Of a DNA stretch of 58,106 nt, positions 33,770 through 42,411 are shown one piece after another (positions within the stretch are counted from its first letter, which is position 1; the number at the start of each line of letters is the position of its first letter). Under the pieces are notes generated by a model, which was not told the origin of the DNA, searched no databases, and saw nothing but the letters and a program-made list of their open reading frames with translations. The DNA lies in assembly GCA_945861275.1 (NCBI GenBank), contig CAMATZ010000039.1:1-58106 (forward strand). The letters run 5' to 3'. Source of the stretch: Bordetella parapertussis. GTDB lineage: Bacteria; Pseudomonadota; Gammaproteobacteria; Burkholderiales; SG8-41. A program made the position numbers and the translations under genes.

Positions 33770-34117
33770 TTATGTGGGAGGGGGCGTGCTGCTGAAACTG
33801 CGCATGATGGCAAGTCCCGTTGCGATGATGGCGCGGGCGATGCCGGCTATGATCCAGAACATGACCACGCCAAAAAACAGCAACACCACCGTGCGCACGG
33901 GCTCGGCGAGATTGAATGCGAAGGATTCGCTCCCCGCGTAGCCGTAAATCACGGTGTCGTCGATGCCCAGGTGGTCGAGCAGGAACTTCACGAAACCGAC
34001 TTTCTCCGGCGCATCGATGATCAGGAACACGGTGTAGCCAAGATAGCCCAGCAGTCCCACGCCTGCTGCGACCATGACCACCCCCAGCGCGGTGAATGAT
34101 CTGCCCAGTTCGTTCAT
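33770..34117 (-). CDS. Small two- or three-helix membrane protein
   Basis: A 115-residue protein with hydrophobic stretches at about 10-35 (LGVVMVAAGVGLLGYLGYTV) and 75-105 (VVLLFFGVVMFWIIAGIARA), linked by a soluble part. No known family recognised. It lies 15 bp downstream of a hydrolase gene on the same strand and may be translated with it. Codon use fits a real gene. Confidence 0.55.
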   Translation of the reverse strand: MNELGRSFTALGVVMVAAGVGLLGYLGYTVFLIIDAPEKVGFVKFLLDHLGIDDTVIYGYAGSESFAFNLAEPVRTVVLLFFGVVMFWIIAGIARAIIATGLAIMRSFSSTPPPT

Positions 34118-34132
34118 GGTTGCGGCAACCGC

Positions 34133-34981
34133 TTACGCTGCCTTGGCCGACGCGCGCTTCATGAAGGCTGCAAACACGCCCGCCAGTTCATCGTCCTTGA
34201 ATTCCCACTGTTGGGGCGGCACGATATCGATATCCTCCTGTTCGGGGAACAGAACGTAAAGTTCGCTGCCTTTCATGATGGCGTGTGCTTTTTCGCCGAC
34301 ATCGCGCGAGTGGGTTTTGTCGTTGCCCGGCACGATCAGCGTGGGGACCTTGACCGATTGCAGTTGCGCGACAGTGGCGCCGATCACCGGCTTTTCGGCG
34401 TCATTCAAAAAGCCGTCCGCCCAGCTGCTGAATGAGGCGGTAAAGCGCGCTACGTCCATATTCATAATGGGCTGTCGATTCGACGGGCGCTGTGCGATGC
34501 GCTCACGGAAGTGTTCTGTCTCGCACACTGCCGCCATGCCGCCTTTCTTCGCGGCTTCGATAAACTGAAAATAGTACTGATTGGCGAGACGTTTGGCTGC
34601 AAACTGGCCGCCGGTCACGCGCCACAGCAGCAGTCCGCGCACCGCTTGCGGGTGGCGCAGCGCGAGCAGCAGCGACATGCGGCAGCCGGATGAACCGCCG
34701 CCGACGAACGCGGGCAGTGCGTTGAAATGCTGCAGCATGGCGTAGAGATCTTCGGCCCAGATTTCGTATTCCGATTCCGTGCCTTCGAGCACTACATCGG
34801 AGGCGCCGCAGTTGCGTCTATCGTGGATCAGCACGCGGTAGCCCTGCGCAGCGACGCGCTCGGCGAGGTGTTTAACACCTTCCAGCGGGCGGCGTCCGCC
34901 GGGCGAGAGTGCAACCCACGGGCCGCTGGAGCCGAGGATTTCGTAGTTGATGTGAGCACCGCGTATGGTTAGTTGGGGCAT
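34133..34981 (-). CDS. Alpha/beta hydrolase-fold protein
   Basis: A 282-residue protein with TIRGAHINYEILGSSGPWVA, RVLIHDRRNCGASDVVLEG and nucleophile elbow VGGGSSGCRMSL (Ser). An acid may be Asp in VPGNDKTHS. No C-terminal GH motif is seen, so the His of the triad is not clear. No signal peptide. ATG 34981 follows AGGAGAATGCA. Downstream is a small membrane protein gene. Substrate unknown. Confidence 0.78.
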   Translation of the reverse strand: MPQLTIRGAHINYEILGSSGPWVALSPGGRRPLEGVKHLAERVAAQGYRVLIHDRRNCGASDVVLEGTESEYEIWAEDLYAMLQHFNALPAFVGGGSSGCRMSLLLALRHPQAVRGLLLWRVTGGQFAAKRLANQYYFQFIEAAKKGGMAAVCETEHFRERIAQRPSNRQPIMNMDVARFTASFSSWADGFLNDAEKPVIGATVAQLQSVKVPTLIVPGNDKTHSRDVGEKAHAIMKGSELYVLFPEQEDIDIVPPQQWEFKDDELAGVFAAFMKRASAKAA

Positions 34982-35002
34982 TGCATTCTCCTGAAGAAAA
35001 AC

Positions 35003-35112
35003 CCACCGCAAAGGCGCAAAGACGCAAAGACGCAAAGAACTACCGCAAAGAATTAACAAAAAGATTTTGAAGTTTTTTGCGTAACCTTTGCGTTTTTGCG
35101 CCTTTGCGGTGG
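35003..35112. repeat. Long imperfect inverted repeat (CCACCGCAAAGGCGCAAA)
   Basis: CCACCGCAAAGGCGCAAAGA faces CTTTGCGTTTTTGCGCCTTT with GCGGTGG at the end. The left arm also contains GACGCAAA tandem units. A widespread intergenic repeat; it lies between two same-strand genes and may lower read-through. Confidence 0.75.
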
Positions 35113-35132
35113 ATGTTGAAAGTACTGCTTGG

Positions 35133-36122
35133 TCAACCCTCCGGCTTGATACCCGCAGCCTTGATCACTCTGCCGAATTTCTCGACTTCGCTGCGCACGA
35201 ACTTCTGAAATTGATCCGGCGCTTCGCCGCCGATTTTATAGCCGTGCTTCTCGATAGCGGCACGAACTTCAGGATGACCCATGGTCTTGCTTACCGCCTC
35301 GTACAATTTTGCCAGCACCGGCTTGGGCGTGGCGGCGGGCACCCACATGCCGAACCAGGCGTTCACATCAAAATTGGGCAGGCCGGATTCATGCGCGGTT
35401 GGGATATCGGGCGCATTGGCGTTACGCACCAGCGAGGTGATGGCGATGCCGCGCAGCCGCCCCGCGCGTGCCTGCGGCAGCATGTACGAAATGCCGCCCA
35501 TCACCAGATGCGTTTGTCCGGCGATGGTTTCCTGCACCGCCAGCGGCGAGGTTTTGTAGGCCACGTGCACCAGTTGCGTGCCGGTCGCCTGCTTGAACAT
35601 CTCGCCGGCCACATGGGAAATACTGCCGATGCCGAACGACGCGTAATTCAGTTTGCCGGGATTGGCTTTGGCGTGTGCGATTAATTCAGTGACGTTTTTC
35701 GCCGGCACCGATGGGTGTATGCCCATCAACAGGTCTATCATGCCCAGCCGTGTGACGCCCTGCAGATCGCGCGTGATGTCGTAGCTGAGTTTATACAGGC
35801 CGGGGTTGATCGAAATCGCGATCGAATTGGCCATCAGCGTATATCCATCAGGCTGCGCCTTGACCGCCATCTCATCGCCGATCACGCCGTTGGCGCCCGG
35901 ACGATTGTCGACAACCACCTGCTGGCCCAGCGTTTCTGAGAGTTTGGGGACGATGGTGCGGATGAAAATATCCGTTGCGCCGCCCGCGCCCATCGGAATG
36001 ATCAGCCGCAGCGGACGATTGGGAAAACTCGCCGGGGAACTCTGCGCGCCGGTTTGCGCCTGCGCCGCACTGGTTATCAGCAGCACCAGCGCGCTTGCCC
36101 AAGCTTTTGCTTCAATCGCCAT
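35133..36122 (-). CDS. Bug-family solute receptor
   Basis: A 329-residue exported receptor. Signal peptide AKAWASALVLLITSAAQA, cleavage before QTGAQ. Motifs [47 protein letters not shown] and HESGLPNFDV. The usual YKG of lobe two is YKT. It lies directly downstream (70 bp) of the UGSC fusion gene on the same strand and is the natural receptor partner of that locus. Confidence 0.9.
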   Translation of the reverse strand: MAIEAKAWASALVLLITSAAQAQTGAQSSPASFPNRPLRLIIPMGAGGATDIFIRTIVPKLSETLGQQVVVDNRPGANGVIGDEMAVKAQPDGYTLMANSIAISINPGLYKLSYDITRDLQGVTRLGMIDLLMGIHPSVPAKNVTELIAHAKANPGKLNYASFGIGSISHVAGEMFKQATGTQLVHVAYKTSPLAVQETIAGQTHLVMGGISYMLPQARAGRLRGIAITSLVRNANAPDIPTAHESGLPNFDVNAWFGMWVPAATPKPVLAKLYEAVSKTMGHPEVRAAIEKHGYKIGGEAPDQFQKFVRSEVEKFGRVIKAAGIKPEG

Positions 36123-36192
36123 AAAGTTTCTTAAGTATTTGTTTTAAAACAATTATTTATTCAATGTGAATCTGCATCATACACCCGCGCCA

Positions 36193-37803
36193 CTACACGA
36201 TCCTGCGTGTCACCGAACGCGTATGTCCAAACGTCGGCACATGCACCGAGTGCGTGCCCGGCCCGCCTGCGACGATGATGCTGACTTCGTCGGGCTTGAT
36301 CGAGATCGGTATCGTTGTCTTCGTATCAAACGGCCCCAGCTCCGCGCCGCGCGTGTGTTGCAAACGCATGCGGTCTTTCGCTGCGAGACGATCCACATGC
36401 AGCCTGGACATTTCCCACAGCTTTAACTTCACGTCGCGTTTACTCAAACCCTCGCGATGCAAAATCTCCGCGTGCTCCGGCCCGATCAGCAGCCACGGTT
36501 CACCGCCGAAGTAATAGTCGTTGTTGGTTGGGAAGCAGATGCTGTCGGCGAACACTTTCAGCAGGTCGGTGGCGTCCTTGGCGTGGGTGTTGAAATTAAC
36601 CGTGCCCGCCGCACCGACGATGGTGACGGTGCTGTCATTTTTGTCGAAGCCGCGTTCCACATGCAGCGGTTCCCACGGGCTGTCGTCTTCGTTTTCGGCG
36701 CAGCAAAACGTGTACTTGCCCGGCTGGCCTTGCGTGGCCCGGTCCATTTCTCCGGGCAGCGTGCCGCCGATGTTTTGCATCACCAGGCGCAGCGCACGTC
36801 CCAGCGTGGCATTGGCCCACGTGCCTTGTCCCAGACAATTGAGATGGCCGTTGACGCCGAGTTCGCGCGCCAGCGGGCCATTGACCACGATCATGGCCGT
36901 TGCCGCATTGGTGGTGGCTTGTATGCCTTGCAGATTAAAGCGCGGGTCGGTGAAGGCTTGCACCGCTGCGATCAGCGTGCGCATGTATTCGGGGCGGCAG
37001 CCCGCCATCACCGCGTTAATCGCGATGCCTTCCACCGTGGCAGTGCCGAAGCCGGGCTGCACCACGGCGACGATTTCATCGGGTGTGCGGCCACTGGCGG
37101 CGATCATGCGTTCGACGCGATCGAGTGTCGGCGGGCGCAACGGCAGGCCATCGCTCCAGCGGCGGTCGATGCAAAAGCGGTCGAATTCATCGGCATCCTC
37201 CGGTACTTCGATACGCCCGGCCCGCGCCGCGCCCGCGGTTTTGGAAGCCTTGCCGCGCGCAGGTGTTCCTGCTTTCGGGTCAGTGGCGATACGTGCGATG
37301 TCGTCCACACATTTCTCGGCGATACCGCGTACCTGTTCGCGCGTGCGCAATCCGAACGGATGCGGGATTACTGCCAGCGGATGATCTTCACAACCCAGTG
37401 CTTTTAATTGTTTTTTTCCAAGCACCGTAAACGCCGTCGAACACACCGTAATCGCGGGCACGCCGCGCTTTACCGCTTCTGCCGTGTCGTGGACACTCCA
37501 CGACGTGCAGGAGCCTCAGTCGCCCGAGCCGGTGATCACCAGATCGCAGTTCGCCTCGATGTCGGCGTACACGCTTTCCAGCGCGGGCACGGACGCCGCA
37601 CGCTTGCGGTGGCGTATGACGCGCGCGACGCCATGGCGGCTCACCAGCAACTCGGCCAGATCGTCAGCGAGGTGATTGAAATTCGGTTTGGAATTGTCGA
37701 TGAAAGCGACCACCTTGCCTTGCAGGCTGTCGAGCGCTTGCCACGGACGTTGCGCGCCGGCGCCGGAGGGGGTGGTGGGGTCGAGGATTACGGTGTGGTT
37801 CAA
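36193..37803 (-). CDS. UGSC-domain fusion, candidate selenoprotein (in-frame TGA, codon 96)
   Basis: Read through TGA 37518-37516, this is a 536-residue two-domain protein. Residues 1-185 are a UGSC domain: VVAFIDNSKPNFNHLADDLA and DLVITGSGD before the TGA, then Sec-GSCTSWSVHDTAEAVKRG, PAITVCSTAFTVLG and PLAVIPHPFGLRT. Residues about 205-536 match the separate gene at 26689: FCIDRRWSDGLPLRPPT, NAVMAGCRPEYM, NATLGRALRLVMQNIGG and PWEPLHVERGF. The Sec-Gly-Ser-Cys motif could form a selenenylsulfide. A perfect 8-bp hairpin follows 11 nt after the TGA. Both halves are conserved against the other locus, so a plain nonsense mutation is unlikely. ATG 37803 gives GTGGTTC upstream with AAGGAG near. 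Confidence 0.85.
37486..37504 (-). promoter_or_regulatory. Candidate bSECIS hairpin for the TGA at 37518
   Basis: Minus strand GTCGTGGA-GTG-TCCACGAC: a perfect 8-bp stem and a three-base loop starting with G. The loop begins 19 nt after the TGA, as expected for a bacterial SECIS read by SelB. Confidence 0.65.
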
Positions 37804-37861
37804 GAAGGGCTCCTTGCATGTGTACTGTGAATTGTCCTGTAGAAATCAATCTACAACTACT

Positions 37862-37972
37862 GTCGTTCCCGCCCCCGACTAAAGCATTCGAGGGCAGGCT
37901 GCGGCGGGAACCCATAACGCAGTGCCACCGGAGTCGCCCTATGGGTTCCCGTCTGCGCGGGAACAACAGGTG
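37862..37972. repeat. GTCGTTCCCGC / GCGGGAAC inverted repeat
   Basis: CGGGAACCCATA (37905-37916) faces TATGGGTTCCCG (37940-37951); the outer GTCGTTCCCGC and GCGCGGGAACAAC also pair. A common dispersed intergenic hairpin, placed between the divergent-end of a Bug gene and the UGSC fusion start. Confidence 0.7.
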
Positions 37973-37979
37973 GGGTTTA

Positions 37980-38909
37980 TCATGCGGGCGTAAATCGCGC
38001 TACCACAGGTCCCCAACGGTCCAACTCCTCTGCCATGAAATTCTTAAATGCCACCGGTGTTGTCCCACAGGGTGTGATGCCTGCGGCGTTGAGCACAGCT
38101 GCGACACCAGCGCTGCCGATCACCGCCGCCGCCGCTTGCGATAGCGCATTCACCAACGCCGCCGGCGTAGCGCTTGGCGCAACCAGCCCCAGCCAGTTGG
38201 ACACCTCGCAGCCTGCCACGCCGTACTCCGCAAGCACCGGAATATCGGGCGCGGCAGCTGATCGTTGTGCGCTGGTGACGCCGAGCGCACGCAGTTTTCC
38301 CGACGTGCAGCGCGGCAGCATAGAGCTGATGTTATTGAAACTCAGCGCAATACGACCCGCTTCGAGATCGGCATAAAGTTGTTCGGTTTCAGTGTAGCGT
38401 GCGTGCCGCAGTTCAATGCCGGTTACCGCTTGAAACAATTCTGCCGCGAGATGCGGCGCGCCGCCGAAGGCGGAGGTGCCGTAGGCCAGCGCAGCGGGAT
38501 GCGCGCGGGCGTGTGCGATAAACGCCGGTAAATCCTGCGCCGGCAATGCGGGATGACACGCCAGCAACATCGGCGCTTGCGTGAGCAGCGAAACCGGGGC
38601 GAAATCGCGCAGCGCATCGTACGGCAGGTTGTCGGGCGCCTTGCGTGCCTTTCGTAGATGAGGCGCGAGTGCGTGCGTGCCGAGGGGGGCTATGAACAGC
38701 GTGTTGCCATCGGGCGCGCTTTGCGCCACGGCCTGCGCGCCCAGCGTGCCGCTCTCGCCGGCGATGCGCTTGATGACGACCTGCCGATGCAGTTGCTCAC
38801 CCAGTGGCGTGGCGATCAGGTGCGCGAGGTCGTCCGATGCGCTGGCCGCTGAAAAACCCACAATCAGGCATAGCGGCGTGTGGGAGGCGTTCATAAAAGC
38901 GTAGTTCAT
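37980..38909 (-). CDS. Bug-like protein without export signal
   Basis: A 309-residue divergent member: CLIVGFSAASASDDLAHLIA takes the place of the usual VPFPPGG loop, IAGESGTLGAQAVAQSAPDG matches the NRPGA...PDG region, and LAEYGVAGCEVSNWLGLVAP the second-lobe hinge. The family domain starts at about residue 10, so there is no room for a signal peptide, and no in-frame start lies further upstream. The HxPYKG motif is also lost (RHARYTETEQLY). It may be a decaying gene, or a cytoplasmic binding protein. It lies upstream of the UGSC fusion on the same strand. Confidence 0.75.
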   Translation of the reverse strand: MNYAFMNASHTPLCLIVGFSAASASDDLAHLIATPLGEQLHRQVVIKRIAGESGTLGAQAVAQSAPDGNTLFIAPLGTHALAPHLRKARKAPDNLPYDALRDFAPVSLLTQAPMLLACHPALPAQDLPAFIAHARAHPAALAYGTSAFGGAPHLAAELFQAVTGIELRHARYTETEQLYADLEAGRIALSFNNISSMLPRCTSGKLRALGVTSAQRSAAAPDIPVLAEYGVAGCEVSNWLGLVAPSATPAALVNALSQAAAAVIGSAGVAAVLNAAGITPCGTTPVAFKNFMAEELDRWGPVVARFTPA

Positions 38910-38989
38910 TTTGCGATTCGCTGTTTATACCGCAAAATGTGAATTCCGCAGGCCACATAATCCAGTATCTGAAACCCGAAGGAATCGTC

Positions 38990-39487
38990 ATGGAAAAACT
39001 ATTGCCGCTCGCCGAAAAAGCCGCCGCCCTGCTCAAGGCACGCAAACAGACCATAGCTGTCGCCGAGTCATCGGCGGGCGGCTTGATTAACGCAGCGCTA
39101 CTCGCGTTTGCGGGTGCATCGGCCTACTGCAAAGGCGGCATGGTGATGTATACGCGCGATGCGTTGTTGGGTCTGCGCGACGTGACGCCGGAGATGCTGC
39201 AGAACGTGCGTGGCGGGACCGAGGCATCTGCCTTATTCAGGGCGCGCACGATACGAGAGCGCCTCAATGCAGATTGGGGACTCAGCGAAAGCGGCGCGGC
39301 AGGCCCGACGGGCAGCCGCTATGGCCACGCGGCAGGGCATTGTGTGCTGGCCGTGGCGGGCGGCATGGAAAAATCGATGACGCTGGAAACCGCCAGCGGC
39401 GACCGTCAGGCGAATATGGTGGTGTTTGGGCAAACCGCGCTCAAACTACTGATCGAGTGTCTGGAGCAGGCGCCACCGGCGAAGTAG
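38990..39487 (+). CDS. CinA C-terminal / PncC-like nicotinamide-nucleotide amidase
   Basis: A 165-residue single-domain CinA protein. TIAVAESSAGGLINAALLAF carries the family Ser/Thr-rich site, then YCKGGMVMYTRDA and WGLSESGAAGPTGSRYGHAAG. Normal members have GLSxxGxAGP, here LSESGAAGP. PncC deamidates nicotinamide mononucleotide for NAD recycling; several members, in particular outside core genomes, have unknown substrates. ATG 38990 follows GAAGGAATC. It precedes the methyltransferase-like tandem genes on the same strand. Confidence 0.8.
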   Translation: MEKLLPLAEKAAALLKARKQTIAVAESSAGGLINAALLAFAGASAYCKGGMVMYTRDALLGLRDVTPEMLQNVRGGTEASALFRARTIRERLNADWGLSESGAAGPTGSRYGHAAGHCVLAVAGGMEKSMTLETASGDRQANMVVFGQTALKLLIECLEQAPPAK

Positions 39488-39606
39488 TGTTGCCGGTACA
39501 CCGTTCCACACGAGCGGCGTTTACATTGAAATGTCGATTGCGATCATCGGCAAAACCGCGGCAACGCTGCTAATTTTTTTCACTGAGGGTTTTACGGAGA
39601 GTTGGC

Positions 39607-40458
39607 ATGAATTCCAGGTCATGGATTTTTAGGTCAGCGGTGGCGGCGACTGTTGCGATTTTCGCATTGAGCGCGGCACAGGCGCAGCCCGCGAAAAAAG
39701 AAGCCGCCGCGGCGTCGAAGAATTTCACGCCCGAAGTCGGTCAGGCGGGCAAAGACGTGGTGTGGGTGCCCACGGCGCAGGCGCTGGTGAACAAATTGCT
39801 GGATATGGCCAAGCTCACGCCCAAGGATATATTGTATGACCTGGGCTCAGGCGACGGCCGCACGGTGATTACCGCGGCCAAGCGCGGCGCGCGCGCGTAT
39901 GGCATTGAATACAATCCGGATATGGTCGAGCTCTCCAGGCGCAATGCGGCGAAGGAAGGCATGGCGGACAAGGCCACCTTTGAAAAAGCCGATATTTTCG
40001 AGAGCGATTTTTCCAGGGCCACGGTGATCACGCTGTTTTTGCTGCCGTCGCTGAATGTAAAGCTGCGTCCCACGTTGCTGAATATGAAGCCGGGCACGCG
40101 CGTGGCGGCCAACTCGTTTGACATGGGCGACTGGAAGCCCGATCAAACCGCGCGCGTCGAAGGGGATTGCGAGTCGTGGTGTACCGCGTATCTGTGGATT
40201 GTGCCGGCGAAAGTGGAAGGCGCCTGGAAAACCGCGAATGGCGAACTCACCCTGAAACAGGAGTTTCAGGTGATCTCCGGCACATTGAGCGTAGGCGACA
40301 GGAGCCTTGCCATCTCCAACGGCAGGCTCGATGGCGAACGCATCGCGTTCAGCGTGGGCAGTGCGCAGTACAGCGGGCGCGTCAATGGCAGCAGCATCGA
40401 AGGCGTTACCACAACGGGGGCGACTAAAACGCCGTGGCATGCCACGCGCGGGAATTGA
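39607..40458 (+). CDS. Exported SAM-methyltransferase-fold protein, copy 1
   Basis: A 283-residue protein. Residues 1-27 are a Sec signal peptide (SAVAATVAIFALSAAQA, cleavage before QPAKK). A FAM173-like methyltransferase domain follows at about 45-190: VVWVPTAQALVNKLLDMAKL, motif I YDLGSGDGRTVI, GIEYNPDMVELS, and VITLFLLPSLNVKLRP. Residues 195-283 form a second, beta-rich domain (WIVPAKVEGAWKTANGELTL ending WHATRGN) that repeats a GTxxG pattern. The SAM site is whole although the protein should be outside the cytoplasm. First of three tandem paralogues, gap 48 bp to the next. Confidence 0.82.
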   Translation: MNSRSWIFRSAVAATVAIFALSAAQAQPAKKEAAAASKNFTPEVGQAGKDVVWVPTAQALVNKLLDMAKLTPKDILYDLGSGDGRTVITAAKRGARAYGIEYNPDMVELSRRNAAKEGMADKATFEKADIFESDFSRATVITLFLLPSLNVKLRPTLLNMKPGTRVAANSFDMGDWKPDQTARVEGDCESWCTAYLWIVPAKVEGAWKTANGELTLKQEFQVISGTLSVGDRSLAISNGRLDGERIAFSVGSAQYSGRVNGSSIEGVTTTGATKTPWHATRGN

Positions 40459-40506
40459 GCGCACGGCGCGCCGGTTCGGTATAAAACTTATTTTGGGAGA
40501 GTGTTC

Positions 40507-41328
40507 ATGAAGGCATTGCGTCTTTTTTCTGTTTTTGCATGTGCGTCGTTACTGGTCGCCGCTGTTCATGCCCAACCGGCGAGGGAATTCATACCCGAAG
40601 TCGGGCAATCCGGCAAAGACGTGGTGTGGGTGCCGACCGCCAGCGCATTGGTAAACAAAATGCTCGATATGGCAAAGGCCACGCCCCGCGACTATGTGAT
40701 CGACTTGGGTTCGGGCGACGGCCGCACGGTAATCACCGCGGCCAAGCGCGGCATAAAGGCGCTGGGCATCGAATACAACCCGGACATGGTGGAACTGTCA
40801 CAACGCGCGGCAGCGAAAGAAGGCGTCGCCGATCGTGCGACTTTCATGAAAGCGGATTTGTTCGAGACTGATTTTTCGCAAGCCACCGTGATCACCATGT
40901 TCCTGCTGCCCGACATCAATCTTAAGTTGCGGCCGAAAATCTTGAACCTGAAGCCGGGCACGCGCATCGTCTCCAACACCTTCACCATGGGCGAATGGGA
41001 AGCCGATGAAACCGGCACCGCAGGCAGTGACGAGGGCTCCAGCTATTACCGCACGGCGTTGCTGTGGATTGTGCCGGCGAAAGTGGACGGCACATGGACA
41101 TCAGCGCAGGGCGATATCACGTTCCGGCAGCAATTCCAGAAAGTCGCCGGTTCGATTAACGCGGGCGCTACATCCACGCTGGTGACCGGCGGCAAATTGC
41201 GCGGCGATCAAATCAGTTTCAGTGCAGGTGGTGCGCAGTACAGCGGCACCGTAAGCGGCAACACGATTACCGGCACGGCAGTATCGGGCGGGGCCAGCAG
41301 GGAGTGGAGTGCTACGCGGACGAAGTAG
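40507..41328 (+). CDS. Exported SAM-methyltransferase-fold protein, copy 2
   Basis: A 273-residue paralogue. Signal peptide KALRLFSVFACASLLVAAVH, cleavage after VHA. Domain blocks VVWVPTASALVNKMLDMAKA, IDLGSGDGRTVITAAKRG, GIEYNPDMVELSQRAAAKEG and FLLPDINLKLRPKIL are as in copy 1. Where copies 1 and 4 have a Cys-Glu/Ser-Ser-Trp-Cys segment, this copy has SDEGSSYYRTAL, so the cysteine pair is not general. The C-terminal beta domain ends in SGGASREWSATRTK. ATG 40507 follows GGGAGAGT. Confidence 0.82.
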   Translation: MKALRLFSVFACASLLVAAVHAQPAREFIPEVGQSGKDVVWVPTASALVNKMLDMAKATPRDYVIDLGSGDGRTVITAAKRGIKALGIEYNPDMVELSQRAAAKEGVADRATFMKADLFETDFSQATVITMFLLPDINLKLRPKILNLKPGTRIVSNTFTMGEWEADETGTAGSDEGSSYYRTALLWIVPAKVDGTWTSAQGDITFRQQFQKVAGSINAGATSTLVTGGKLRGDQISFSAGGAQYSGTVSGNTITGTAVSGGASREWSATRTK

Positions 41329-41403
41329 CATAACCGTTTGTTTTTAAAGGATATTTTAAAAATTTATATTCCGTTCGCCGTAACTCCGGCGAAGGGCGAA
41401 CTA

Positions 41404-42264
41404 ATGCGCACGGCGAAGACGGGCGCAGCGCGAAGCGGTTGGATTACCACACAGCGTTCAAGATCGATGTGGGTGGCCGTGGTGTCGCCGCTGCTGGTTA
41501 CCGCGGGACTTGCTAACGCAGCCGACTACAAACCCGACGTCACGCAGCCCGGCAAGGATGTGATGTGGGTGCCAACGCCCGATGCGTTGGTCGAACGCAT
41601 GCTCGATCTGGCGAAGGTCGGCGCCAACGACACCGTGATCGATCTGGGTTCTGGCGACGGGCGCATTGTCATCATGGCGGCCAAGCGCGGTGCAAAGGCG
41701 CTGGGCATCGAGTACGATGCGAAGCTGGTCGAATATGCGAAGGCCGCCGCGGCCAAAGCCGGCGTCGCCGACCGCGCGCACTTCACGCAGGCTGATTTAT
41801 TTGCCAGCGATATTTCGCAAGCGACCGTGGTCACTCTTTTTCTGGGGGCGCAACTGAATCGCAAGTTGATGCCCAGGCTTCTTGGCCTGAAGCCTGGCGT
41901 GCGTATCGTTTCCAACACCCATGCGGTTGGCGATTGGCCTGCGGACGTGACCATTACCGCGAACCACGACCGTTCGGTGTACTACCGCACGGCTTTGTTG
42001 TGGATCGTGCCGGCGAAAGTGGCGGGGGTATGGCGCTTCGCGCACGGCAGTGTAACGTTCACGCAGCGCTACCAGAGGGTATCCGGATCAGTCACCCTGC
42101 AGGGCAAGTACGCTTCGGTGACGGGCGCGACACTGCGCGGCGATCACATCAGCTTCAGCACGGGCGGTGTGCAATACGCCGGCACGGTGAGCGGCAATAC
42201 CATCGCTGGCAGCGCAGTATCCGGCGGTGCGAGCCGCACATGGCGCGCGACGCGTGCGCAGTAA
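41404..42264 (+). CDS. Exported SAM-methyltransferase-fold protein, copy 3
   Basis: A 286-residue paralogue, the most divergent of the tandem set. Signal core MWVAVVSPLLVTAGLANA after a longer, Arg-rich n-region. Domain blocks VMWVPTPDALVERMLDLAKV, IDLGSGDGRIVIMAAKRG, GIEYDAKLVEYAKAAAAKAG and LFLGAQLNRKLMPRLLGLKP. The C-terminal domain ends GGASRTWRATRAQ. ATG 41404 is used; the open frame begins earlier at 41338 but without a ribosome site. Gap to copy 2 is 75 bp, so one operon is likely. Confidence 0.8.
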   Translation: MRTAKTGAARSGWITTQRSRSMWVAVVSPLLVTAGLANAADYKPDVTQPGKDVMWVPTPDALVERMLDLAKVGANDTVIDLGSGDGRIVIMAAKRGAKALGIEYDAKLVEYAKAAAAKAGVADRAHFTQADLFASDISQATVVTLFLGAQLNRKLMPRLLGLKPGVRIVSNTHAVGDWPADVTITANHDRSVYYRTALLWIVPAKVAGVWRFAHGSVTFTQRYQRVSGSVTLQGKYASVTGATLRGDHISFSTGGVQYAGTVSGNTIAGSAVSGGASRTWRATRAQ

Positions 42265-42411
42265 TGCTGACAAGCCCGCATCGAATGAAATGAAATCCGG
42301 GAAGCGACGATGACAAAGGTGGCCCATAGGCACACGCGGGTATGCGTGGCGAAAATCCCCTGGATTATGCCGCGCTGCATTCGGGCTACGCTTGCTAACG
42401 TGAACGGCGGG

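Noticed and set aside
35003-35060. GACGCAAA tandem units as a CRISPR or origin
   Set aside because: They belong to one arm of a known type of dispersed inverted repeat; no spacers and no DnaA boxes.
41338-41403. Longer start for methyltransferase copy 3
   Set aside because: The upstream codons have no ribosome site and would put 22 more residues before an already long signal n-region.
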